Positions 33,648-41,976 of a DNA stretch of 64,000 bases are shown here, piece by piece. The notes under the pieces are model-generated. The model saw only the letters and a program-made list of their open reading frames with translations, ran no database searches and was not told where the DNA came from. The position numbers and the translations under genes were made by a program. Where the stretch lies: the NCBI RefSeq assembly GCF_007859735.1, contig NZ_SIHI01000001.1, forward strand, positions 2,074,119-2,138,118, in the 5' to 3' direction. Position 1 is the first letter of the stretch. Each line of letters opens with the position of its first letter. This stretch comes from Thalassoglobus neptunius. Its GTDB lineage: Bacteria > Planctomycetota > Planctomycetia > Planctomycetales > Planctomycetaceae.

Positions 33648-35945
33648 TTAGTTGGGAGGAGTCTTTCCCATCAGGTGTTCGACGAAGAAGTCGATACGCC
33701 TTCGCTTCATGTACGGAATTTCTCCGACACCGTGGCCATGCCCGGGGACGACGAGCATGTCGAACTTCTTGTTCGCTTTGATCAGGGCATTGACAACCTG
33801 CATCGTTGAAGCGGGATCGACGTTCGTGTCTTTCTCTCCGACGGTCAGAAAGAGCTTGCCCTGCAACTTGTCCGCATTCGTGACATTCGACTGTTCTTCG
33901 TAATGCGGACCGATGGGCCAGCCCATCCAAAGTTCATTCCACCAGATTTTGTCCATGCGGTTATCGTGGCAACCGCAGTCGGAAACAGCGACCGTGTAAA
34001 AGTCTCCGTGAGCAAGCAGCGCGCGGGTCGAACTTTGTCCTCCGGCGGAACCACCGTAAATTCCGACGCCCGGAGTCAGGTCGAATTCCGGATAGGTCTC
34101 GGCAGCTGTTTTGATCCATTTGATTCGGTCGGGAAATCCGGAGTCGCCAAGGTTTTGCCAGCAGACGTCGTGAAAGGCTTTCGAGCGATTTGAGGTTCCC
34201 ATCCCATCGATCTGAACGACGATGAATCCGATCTCGGCGACTTCCTGAGAGGAGTGGAATTCCTGAAATTTTTTCGGGACGAAAGAACCATGCGGCCCAG
34301 CATAGATCTTCTCGATCATAGGATACTTCGTCCCAGGTTGAAATTTGGTCGGGCGAAAGATGACACCGTAGATCGGAGTTTGATCGTCTCGCCCGGTGGT
34401 GACGAATCGTTCCGGCGCGATCCAGCCAGCATCTCGCAATTCTGTATCGTCTGCCTGTTCAAGTTTGCAGATCAACTCACCGGTTTGTGCATCGCGCAGT
34501 TCTGTTTGAGGCGGCAAGTCGACTCGCGACCACTGGTCAATGAGGTAGCGTTCGTTCGGAGACGTCTGAACCGAGTGAGTCCCATCTCCTTCGGTTAACA
34601 ACGTGAAGTCGCTTCCGTCAAAGTTCACGCGAGCGAAGTGGACGTAGTAAGGATCTTGCTCGGGATAAACGCCTGAGCACTCAAACCAGATGACTCTCGA
34701 CTGAGGATCGACACGCACAACTTTCCTGACGACCCAGTCTCCAGACGTGATTTGATTTTTGACATCCCCAGTGTTGAGGTCGTAAAGATAGAGGTGATTC
34801 CATCCATCACGTTCCGACATCCAGATCAGCTCGCCAGACTCCGGAAGAATTTCGAGGAACTGCTTGTAGGCGTAGTCGACAAATGTGTCGCTTTGCTCGT
34901 CGACGATCGTGCGGGCTTTCCCTGTTTCCGCGTCGACAGAAATGACTCGCAGAACCTGGTGGCCGCGCTGGTTGTAGACGAACAGGAACTGGCTCGAATC
35001 CGGAAGCCAGTGAATTCGCGGAGTCGACATCCATGGATTCGGAAACAATTCACTGTCGATTTCAATGATCGACCGCTTGGCGATGTTGAACAGGACCGGT
35101 TCATGCTGCGGAATATCATCGCCCGGCTTGAGGTATTGATGGCTGTGAACTTTGGGTTGCAGTTGGTCTTTCGGAGAAGACTCGACGTAGTGGACGAGGT
35201 GAGATTGCCCATCGGTGCGGCGAAATCCGACGAGCTTCTTCGAGTCGGGTGACCACGACGCTCCAGACTCTGTGAACTTTGACTCTTCCGACGCAGCCCC
35301 GCGCAGGATTTCCTGAGCGTCGTCTTCATCGCCTTGCAGAATGATCAAGTCTCCATCATCAAGCTGAACACGGAACCTTCCATCGGGCGATTGTGTCCGC
35401 CTTCGGGATCGACGTCCTCGCTCTCTTTGACGATCGGAGGAGTCTTGATTTTCATCGGGGGCTGATTCTTGAGTTGGTTCTTCGTTCTCTTCGAGAATGT
35501 GAACCGTTCCGTCCATTAAGTTCGACCGGACTTGCAGTTCATCGATCGAAATTGTGAGTTCGGTGCTGTCGTTGTTCCATTCGATGGACTCAACATTCAA
35601 ACGGTCGGCGTCAAAGCTCTTTCCGGTCTTTTCAGAAAGTTGTTTGGCGAGAGCTTCGTGATTGAAAGCGGGTTGTCGAGTTCCTGATGGTGCGTTAACG
35701 ACGACATATTGATGCTGGTTCTTGCCCGTCCGAACGCGGTACCAGAAGTCGTTTCCTGACTCACTCCAGTGAGGCTCCACGCGGTCTCGATAGACTGTTC
35801 CGGTCCATTTCTTGCGAAGCGATTCGGAGCGAGCGTAGTCGTCGGCCGTTCCTTGAGCCCACACTGAGGACTCGCAGAAGAATTGACTACTGATTGCGGA
35901 GGCAAGAAGTAAGCAAGTGGCCATTCTGGAGAAAGTGAGTCTCAT
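33648..35945 (-). CDS. Secreted S9B dipeptidyl peptidase IV-like protease
   Basis: Prolyl oligopeptidase family serine protease of 765 residues. It has a signal peptide (about 1-31), an eight-bladed DPP IV-type propeller (to about 510) with an acidic/Arg-rich insertion near 165-190, and an alpha/beta hydrolase domain. Catalytic triad: Ser in GIYGGSAGGQSS, Asp in TVGEKDTNVDP, His in VVPGHGHGVGE. ATG 35945 has GGAAGGAAA upstream, which excludes the 16-codon longer frame. It would release N-terminal dipeptides from peptides in the periplasm. It follows the DUF368 gene by 44 bases on the same strand. Confidence 0.92.
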   Translation of the reverse strand: MRLTFSRMATCLLLASAISSQFFCESSVWAQGTADDYARSESLRKKWTGTVYRDRVEPHWSESGNDFWYRVRTGKNQHQYVVVNAPSGTRQPAFNHEALAKQLSEKTGKSFDADRLNVESIEWNNDSTELTISIDELQVRSNLMDGTVHILEENEEPTQESAPDENQDSSDRQRERGRRSRRRTQSPDGRFRVQLDDGDLIILQGDEDDAQEILRGAASEESKFTESGASWSPDSKKLVGFRRTDGQSHLVHYVESSPKDQLQPKVHSHQYLKPGDDIPQHEPVLFNIAKRSIIEIDSELFPNPWMSTPRIHWLPDSSQFLFVYNQRGHQVLRVISVDAETGKARTIVDEQSDTFVDYAYKQFLEILPESGELIWMSERDGWNHLYLYDLNTGDVKNQITSGDWVVRKVVRVDPQSRVIWFECSGVYPEQDPYYVHFARVNFDGSDFTLLTEGDGTHSVQTSPNERYLIDQWSRVDLPPQTELRDAQTGELICKLEQADDTELRDAGWIAPERFVTTGRDDQTPIYGVIFRPTKFQPGTKYPMIEKIYAGPHGSFVPKKFQEFHSSQEVAEIGFIVVQIDGMGTSNRSKAFHDVCWQNLGDSGFPDRIKWIKTAAETYPEFDLTPGVGIYGGSAGGQSSTRALLAHGDFYTVAVSDCGCHDNRMDKIWWNELWMGWPIGPHYEEQSNVTNADKLQGKLFLTVGEKDTNVDPASTMQVVNALIKANKKFDMLVVPGHGHGVGEIPYMKRRRIDFFVEHLMGKTPPN

Positions 35946-35989
35946 GCGAGCGTTTCCTTCCGTGATGATTCTGACCGGTAGTAAGTCGA

Positions 35990-36997
35990 TCAACTGTTTT
36001 CGTCGCTTGGGAGACTCTCTGGTTGGATCGTCTCTTTTTTCGTTCCCAGCCGTTCCAGCATTAGAACCGCGATCGCTGACACGACGGCGACTGCGATTGT
36101 GAGCAGCAGTTGTCCATTGAGCGGGACGTCCGTTAGCGGAACGGGTTCAAAGTGTTTGTACTTGAACTCACGAATTTCAGGAGTCGTGTCGATCTGAAAC
36201 GGCCAGATTTTGTAGAGCGAACCAATCATGAAGCCGCAAAGCACCGACATTGTCTGGGGGGTTTTGTGAGCAAGGAGCCATCGCAAGAGCTTTGAAAAGG
36301 AGATCAACCCAATCAGGCAGCCGGACGCGAAGACGATGACTGTCATGACCGACGATACGGACAGCTTCAGTTTGAGGACTTCTTTGATGATCCCGGTGAT
36401 CTCGTGATACTTCCCGAGCACGAGCAGGATGAAGGCTCCACTGATTCCGGGAAGAATCATCGCACAGATGGCGACAGCTCCACAGAGAAAGACATACCAG
36501 AGAGCGTCCGGAGGCGTTTTGAGTCCGGGAAGTGTGACGATTCCGTACGCGATGACGACTCCCCCCGCCAGCAACGCGAGATTGCCTCCCGTCGGCTTTC
36601 CGATCAATCGAAACACGAGATAACAGCTCGCGCTGATCATTCCGAAGAAGGCTGCAAAAGTCAGTTGCCGATGATCTTCAAGAAGCGTGTGCATCACACT
36701 TCCCAGAGCGATCACTCCGGAAAGAATTCCGATTCCCAACGGGATCAACAGTCTGAGGTCGATGCGATCTGCCGCGTCTCGAATCTTCCGTTGAGCCACC
36801 AGCGAGACGAGCTTCGCATCGACGTGGCTGATCGCGGTGACGAGGCGTTCGTAAATCCCCAGAATGAGAGCCACCGTCCCCCCTGAAACTCCGGGGATGA
36901 TGTCGGCACCGCCCATCAACAGCCCGCGACCAAGATTGGCGAAGTCCGCCTGAGAAGGAATGGGTTCACGTCGATTGTGGTCGGGCTGGTCAGTCAT
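35990..36997 (-). CDS. DUF368 family membrane protein (PopT-like)
   Basis: Polytopic inner-membrane protein, 335 residues, with two internally similar halves each carrying GxxxGGxxxxPGVSGG-like motifs (GGADIIPGVSGGTVALILG near the N-terminus and AMILPGISGAFILLVLG midway). DUF368 members were identified as undecaprenyl phosphate flippases (PopT) that recycle the lipid carrier across the membrane, so the role here is likely carrier recycling for cell-wall or glycan synthesis. ATG 36997 is preferred to TTG 37042. It is upstream of the S9 peptidase gene on the same strand. Confidence 0.88.
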   Translation of the reverse strand: MTDQPDHNRREPIPSQADFANLGRGLLMGGADIIPGVSGGTVALILGIYERLVTAISHVDAKLVSLVAQRKIRDAADRIDLRLLIPLGIGILSGVIALGSVMHTLLEDHRQLTFAAFFGMISASCYLVFRLIGKPTGGNLALLAGGVVIAYGIVTLPGLKTPPDALWYVFLCGAVAICAMILPGISGAFILLVLGKYHEITGIIKEVLKLKLSVSSVMTVIVFASGCLIGLISFSKLLRWLLAHKTPQTMSVLCGFMIGSLYKIWPFQIDTTPEIREFKYKHFEPVPLTDVPLNGQLLLTIAVAVVSAIAVLMLERLGTKKETIQPESLPSDENS

Positions 36998-37245
36998 GGA
37001 ATTCAGTGATTTGCGCTTATTGATGTGATCGTTCGCACCCAATCGGGGTGGTCAGCGTAGCCTACCGTCATTCTGACAAACAAGTGATGAACATTTCTTG
37101 AACTGACGTGAACTTCGCAAGGAAGAGAGGTGTCCAAATCACTGAACTGGTACAAATCCCCCTGTCCGCAGGCGACAACTGTGGTAATATGACAACTCTT
37201 CAAGGCGCCCTCCAAGCTGCCCCCTGCAGATAGAGACTTCTCCCC

Positions 37246-38595
37246 ATGACAGATCCACACGCCCAGACACCGGAACACGGTGATCATTCTGCGCAAAGGA
37301 TCTATACGCGACGTTTCTGGATCGCGTTTGCCGCCAACGTCATGATGGTGACCGCCAACACGATGACGTTTCGGTTTGCCGAGTTCGTGAAGTTTCTCGG
37401 AGGGACGGAAGAAACGACCGGCTTCATCGTCAGTGTCGGGTTGCTCGGCTCGCTCTTCTTTCGAGCCTTTCTCGGTCAGGCGCTTGATACGTTCGGAATT
37501 CGCCGCATCTGGCTGATATGTGCAACCATTAATATGACTGGCGGGTTGCTGATGATGACGTCATCAGCGATCGGACTTCAGCTCTACCTGGCACGAATCA
37601 TTTTCGTGGTCGGGCTGTCAGGGATGTTTGCGTCGTCAGTGTCATACATTCAAAGCCTCGCTCCAGTAGATCGACGGACGGAGATCATCGGGACTTTCGG
37701 GGCAAGCGGCTTTGTCGGGATGATTCTCGGAGCACAACTAGGTGATCTCGTCTTTCTGAAATTTCCCAACAACAGCGAGTTATATTATGTGCTGTTCGGG
37801 CTCGTCTTCCTGTTCGGATTTCTTCACACAGCTCTCGCATTCTGGTTGACGTCGAAAGATGTTCACCGGCGCCCTGAGGTCAGTCCGCCAATTCATAAGC
37901 TTCTCGTTCGTTACTGGCCTTCCAGTGTTCTGATCGTGACGGTGATGATGGGGATCGGCTTTGCTGTGACGATGACATTCCTCACGCGATATTCGACGGA
38001 GCTCGGGCTGAGCGGGATTCGGACGTTTTTCACTGCGTATGCGATTACAGCATTCACGTTGAGGATCATTGCGCGTCAGTGGAGTCAGTCCGTCGGGCGA
38101 CATCGACTGATCGCGATGGGATTACTTTCGCATTCGCTGGGACATTTCCTCATGACGTTTGTGACCCAGGACTTTCACTTCATTATGCCGGCGATGTGTC
38201 TCGGGTTCGGCCACGCACTTCTCTTCCCTTGTGTAGTATCAATGGGAGCTGGAGCGTTTCCCGAACAATATCGCGGGACGGGAACATCGGTCACGCTGGC
38301 GGCAATCGATCTCGGGACGATCCTCACAGCTCCGTTTTTGGGCTGGATCATCGACCATTACGGCTTCCATTCAATGTTCTTCGTCGTCAGTGGGACACTC
38401 GGAGTCGTCGGGGTTTCGTACGGTCTGCTGACTTCAAAGCTCGTTGATGCAGACGTCTTGATGCATCGGAAGCGAATGGAGAGAGAAGCAAAACTGCGTC
38501 ACAGCCACAGCGTCTCTCCTGCGGACTCTCGTCCGTCTTTAGGGTCTGTCATTCAGAATGACCCGAAAACGAGTGAGGCTTGTCTACGGCAGTAG
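37246..38595 (+). CDS. Major facilitator superfamily transporter
   Basis: A 449-residue secondary transporter with about twelve hydrophobic helices. The MFS loop 2-3 signature is degenerate but visible (GQALDTFGIRRIW), and the N- and C-terminal halves are separated by a polar loop near residue 200-215 (SKDVHRRPEVSPPIHK). The C-terminal tail is hydrophilic. Substrate cannot be predicted. The gene stands alone, divergent from DUF368 and convergent with the metallophosphatase gene. Confidence 0.85.
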   Translation: MTDPHAQTPEHGDHSAQRIYTRRFWIAFAANVMMVTANTMTFRFAEFVKFLGGTEETTGFIVSVGLLGSLFFRAFLGQALDTFGIRRIWLICATINMTGGLLMMTSSAIGLQLYLARIIFVVGLSGMFASSVSYIQSLAPVDRRTEIIGTFGASGFVGMILGAQLGDLVFLKFPNNSELYYVLFGLVFLFGFLHTALAFWLTSKDVHRRPEVSPPIHKLLVRYWPSSVLIVTVMMGIGFAVTMTFLTRYSTELGLSGIRTFFTAYAITAFTLRIIARQWSQSVGRHRLIAMGLLSHSLGHFLMTFVTQDFHFIMPAMCLGFGHALLFPCVVSMGAGAFPEQYRGTGTSVTLAAIDLGTILTAPFLGWIIDHYGFHSMFFVVSGTLGVVGVSYGLLTSKLVDADVLMHRKRMEREAKLRHSHSVSPADSRPSLGSVIQNDPKTSEACLRQ

Positions 38596-38645
38596 ACAAA
38601 GCAACTCAGGCAAGCGCACGGGAATCGAGAACGTCGTTGTGTGGA

Positions 38646-39437
38646 TTAAAGGGCCACTTCTGCGATTTCCGACTCCGGAGAGTAGAGCGGAGGCAGCGCA
38701 AGGAAATCGTCTGAATTGATCACCTGATTTTCCGGCAACAGCACGCAACTGAGGCTCCCTTCTCTTCCCCCAGTTGTGTCGAGCAAGATTCGTTTCTTCG
38801 CGAAGATGACTTGCGACACATGAGCATGGCCGGAAACAACGATCTGAAGGCATTCGCTCGGCGGGCTGTGAAACGGAAGTGTCTTTGAGCAGAGCCATTC
38901 CGGCCGACGAAGCTGAAAGTCCCGCGATCGAAGTGTCTGAAGTTGAGATTGCAGACCTTCCTCGGGATCAAGTCCGGAGTGCACGAAGAGGTAATCGGGG
39001 TGCTCAACGATCCAGTTCGCGTGCATCAGGACTTGAAGATGCGTTTCCGGTGCGACGAGTCGAAGTTCCGGAAGATTGCCCGGTGAGACTCCGTAGCTTG
39101 CGAAGGTCTGCTCGGATCCGTAGTGGTCAATCCAACGGTTCCCCCACTCATTCGCCTCTGCTTCCTCGAACAGACCTAACGAGCCAGCCATGGCGAGTTC
39201 GTGATTCCCGGAGACAATCGTCGTCTTCGGATGGTCGCGAATGAGATCGATGAACAATTCAATGGCACCGCATGGGTCGGGACCACGGTCGACAAGATCG
39301 CCAATGAAGACAATCCATCGATCCTGGTAGTCGGGCATCTCACGCAGTTGCTCGATGACCCGTATCAGTTTGTCAACCTGTCCGTGAATGTCGCCGATGA
39401 CCGCAACGGGGCCGTCAATCTTTCTAGGAAAAACCAC
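38646..39437 (-). CDS. Metallophosphoesterase (PPP-type)
   Basis: Calcineurin-like phosphoesterase, 263 residues, cytoplasmic. The three core motifs are present: GDIHGQVD, GDLVDRGPDP and GNHE, followed by the C-terminal histidine motif VVSGHAHVSQ, giving the dimetal site. Similar small bacterial enzymes are annotated as serine/threonine phosphatases or diadenosine tetraphosphatases (ApaH-like); substrate is uncertain. GTG 39437 is chosen since AAGAAGG lies eight bases upstream. Confidence 0.9.
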   Translation of the reverse strand: MVFPRKIDGPVAVIGDIHGQVDKLIRVIEQLREMPDYQDRWIVFIGDLVDRGPDPCGAIELFIDLIRDHPKTTIVSGNHELAMAGSLGLFEEAEANEWGNRWIDHYGSEQTFASYGVSPGNLPELRLVAPETHLQVLMHANWIVEHPDYLFVHSGLDPEEGLQSQLQTLRSRDFQLRRPEWLCSKTLPFHSPPSECLQIVVSGHAHVSQVIFAKKRILLDTTGGREGSLSCVLLPENQVINSDDFLALPPLYSPESEIAEVAL

Positions 39438-39510
39438 TGAGAACCTTCTTTGATGATCGCAGTTCCCTCAAGCGCAAGTCAGAATGACTCTTTGCTTTCG
39501 GTGATAAGAA

Positions 39511-40200
39511 CTATCGAGAGATGTTTCCGCTCAATTTAATTTTGAGTTTGCCGATGCACTTGGCAAGTGGAGGAGTATTCACTTTGAGGAGTAGAGTTCC
39601 CGACTCTTCCGGGACAAACTCTTTTCGCTCTCCGATCAGAAACGGCTCGAGTTCGGGGCTCTTTTTCTTCCCACCTTTCGGAGATGGAATCGGAGCAATC
39701 ACCGCCATTAAAGCCCCCGTGGGAACGCCGTGAACGAGATCACGAGCGGCACTGTTACTGTCGTAACCCTCGGGGCCAAGGTCTGCGTTAACGATAAATT
39801 TGTAACTACCAGTCGCTTCAATACGAATGGGTTTGCCTTTGGTAACGCGAATCCCGGACTGTGTCCATCCCAAAGAGGTGTCAAGGTCGAAAGTGCGAAC
39901 CTGATCCTCGAAAACCGCGTTGTCATACTCTTCAAGCTTCTTCTTGACAGCTTCCGCGTCGGGCATCACGGTCAGAATGGCATTGAGCATTTGTTTCGAT
40001 TTATCGATCGCACCGATGTCTTCATAGTTCTTCGAAAGTTCAAACAGCGAATTCAGATACTCTTGTTGAGCACGGTCCGCTTTCACGTCGAGATTCCGCG
40101 TCTCCGTTGGAAGAGCCCGGGAACCTTGAGCGCTCAGCGGAATAACGAAGATGAGATGAAGAAGTACAAGGATTCCGTTGTAACTCGTCGACCGGACCAT
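39511..40200 (-). CDS. Exported protein with LecA-like domain
   Basis: A 229-residue protein with a signal peptide (about 1-24), a helical segment (about 30-95, tetratricopeptide-like spacing) and a C-terminal beta domain from about 100. The segment GPEGYDSNSAARDLVHGVPTGALMAVI resembles the GPQG ... HDAFCGALVMKIG part of the Pseudomonas PA-IL/LecA galactose lectin, and the strand KGKPIRIEATGSYKF resembles its start. ATG 40200 has AGGCAGG upstream. A sugar-binding periplasmic or surface role is a reasoned guess; calcium ligands cannot be aligned with confidence. Confidence 0.5.
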   Translation of the reverse strand: MVRSTSYNGILVLLHLIFVIPLSAQGSRALPTETRNLDVKADRAQQEYLNSLFELSKNYEDIGAIDKSKQMLNAILTVMPDAEAVKKKLEEYDNAVFEDQVRTFDLDTSLGWTQSGIRVTKGKPIRIEATGSYKFIVNADLGPEGYDSNSAARDLVHGVPTGALMAVIAPIPSPKGGKKKSPELEPFLIGERKEFVPEESGTLLLKVNTPPLAKCIGKLKIKLSGNISR

Positions 40201-40302
40201 ATCCTGCCTCTCTGCTGAAATAGTGACGCATCTATCGAATTGGACGTCGCGAATGGACACCAGCAAACGTGGTCAGAACCGTGTCGGCTCGCCCTGGCGA
40301 CA

Positions 40303-40334
40303 GTCCAAGTGAGTGCAATGGAAAGAAATTGCTC
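40303..40334 (+). repeat. Possible remnant of a family 1 repeat
   Basis: CCAAGTGAGTGCAATGGAAAG followed by AAATTGCTC resembles the right end of the family 1 element (CAAGCGAGTGCACAGGAAAG then GCAAATTGCTC). The rest is not alignable. It lies in the 237-base gap downstream of mgtE. Confidence 0.3.
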
Positions 40335-40437
40335 AAAGTGTCTCTTGTATCATACGCTCTGGATGCGATCTCAGAGCATGAGATTTATATTGTCTTTCGA
40401 AACCCCGATTGATGCGAGACGAGTTTTCGAGGTGTTT

Positions 40438-41799
40438 TCAGGCTGTCGTAAAGAGTTGAACGGTCGCTGAGGCTGTGGAGTAGTAAATAACGACTCCCAG
40501 CATGTCGCTCAGGGCAGCGATGAGCGGATTGGACATAAACGCGGGGTCCATTCCGAGTCTTTTGAGTCCGAGCGGAAGCATCGCTCCGGACAGTGTTCCA
40601 ACCGTGACGACCAGAAAAACCGTTAGAGTCACAACCATCGACGCTTGAATGCCAATCATCAGGTATGCGACGATGAACGAGATCAGCGCCAGAATTGCCC
40701 CGAGCAAGGCACCGATGCGAATTTCTCTCCACGCAATCCAGGAAACGCGCCCGTCGGTTTCGTGAAGCGCGAGTGCACGAATCACGAGTGTTGCCGATTG
40801 AGAACCCGCGTTTCCTCCACTCGCGAGCACCATCGGCAAAAAGAGAACCATCCAGGTTCCCCCATCTCCGGGATCGAAGTATTGAAGAACCTTCGCTGTC
40901 ATCGAAGCAGCGAAAAGGAGAATGACCAGCCAGACTCCGCGTTTCCATGCCAATTCGAAAAACGGTGTTGCGACGTACCCATCTTCAAGCGGCTGGACCG
41001 CCCCGAGCAGATGGGCGTCTTCCGTCGCTTCTTCCTGCATGACGTCGGCGGCATCATCGTGAGTCACAATCCCGACGAGCCGGTTTTGATTGTCGACAAC
41101 GGGAATCGCGATAAAGTCGTATCGGGCAATTTCGTTCGCGACGTGTTCCTGATCATCGTCGACCCGCACGCAAATCACGTCGCGCTGCATGATCTCTTCG
41201 AGTCGCGTTGTCGGTTTGGCGAGAATCAGTTTTCGAAGCGACAAAAATCCCAGCAAATGCCGACCTTCGTCGGTGATGTAGATGTAGTAAATCGTTTCCC
41301 GACTCGGTGCCTGAACGCGCAGCCGCTCCAGAGCTTCCTTGACCGAGATATCAGCTGGCAATGACGCGTACTCGGTCGTCATGATCGAGCCAGCACTGTA
41401 CTCCGGATAGGAGAGCAGCTTGCGAATGTCACTTCGCTCCGCTTGCGCCACCAGTCTCAGAACAGTTTCGACATGATCGGGATCCATCCGCTCAAGCAGA
41501 TCGACCCGGTCGTCCCCAGACATTTCTTCGATGATCCGGGAAAGGGGCTTGTCTCCGACAAGTTCGACAAGTTTGACCTGAAAGCTGATGTCGAAGAACG
41601 GAAAGATTTCCCCTTGTGTCGAGGCCGGAGCGTGCTTCAGAACCTTCCATGCTTCTTCCGGTTCCATGTCTTCAAGGATCTCTGCAACGACACCCGGATA
41701 GAGCGCCGTGCAAAACTCGCGCAGGCCGAGTTCATCGTTTCCTTGAATCATCTGAACGATGTCTGGCTCAAGAAGCGAATGGAAAATTGAAGAGGTCAT
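40438..41799 (-). CDS. mgtE: Magnesium transporter MgtE
   Basis: Mg2+ channel of the inner membrane, 453 residues. It has the three standard parts: an N-terminal superhelical domain (about 1-130, VVAEILEDMEPEEAW), two CBS domains (about 135-255) that sense cytoplasmic Mg2+, and five membrane helices with LPMVLASGGNAGSQSATLVIRAL and the pore residues around GAMLPLGLKRLGMDPA. No M-box-like leader was recognised, though I could not fold the 177-base upstream gap. The neighbours are unrelated. Confidence 0.95.
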   Translation of the reverse strand: MTSSIFHSLLEPDIVQMIQGNDELGLREFCTALYPGVVAEILEDMEPEEAWKVLKHAPASTQGEIFPFFDISFQVKLVELVGDKPLSRIIEEMSGDDRVDLLERMDPDHVETVLRLVAQAERSDIRKLLSYPEYSAGSIMTTEYASLPADISVKEALERLRVQAPSRETIYYIYITDEGRHLLGFLSLRKLILAKPTTRLEEIMQRDVICVRVDDDQEHVANEIARYDFIAIPVVDNQNRLVGIVTHDDAADVMQEEATEDAHLLGAVQPLEDGYVATPFFELAWKRGVWLVILLFAASMTAKVLQYFDPGDGGTWMVLFLPMVLASGGNAGSQSATLVIRALALHETDGRVSWIAWREIRIGALLGAILALISFIVAYLMIGIQASMVVTLTVFLVVTVGTLSGAMLPLGLKRLGMDPAFMSNPLIAALSDMLGVVIYYSTASATVQLFTTA

Positions 41800-41976
41800 G
41801 GAGAAAGGTCCGCGAGAAAATCACGCAATCGAGAGAGGAGCATCATAGCACGCGTTGAGCCGATCGGCGACAACCCCAGTCGTGCGAATTCCTGTCATCA
41901 GTAAGTGTTGAAGCTTGCCAGTTCAAATGCCTCTTCGTACAAAGTTGAGATACCATCCGTACTCAGGAGAGAATGA

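Noticed and set aside
41800-41976. M-box magnesium riboswitch upstream of mgtE
   Set aside because: The gap is short, shared with a divergent gene, and no M-box-like conserved elements were recognised.
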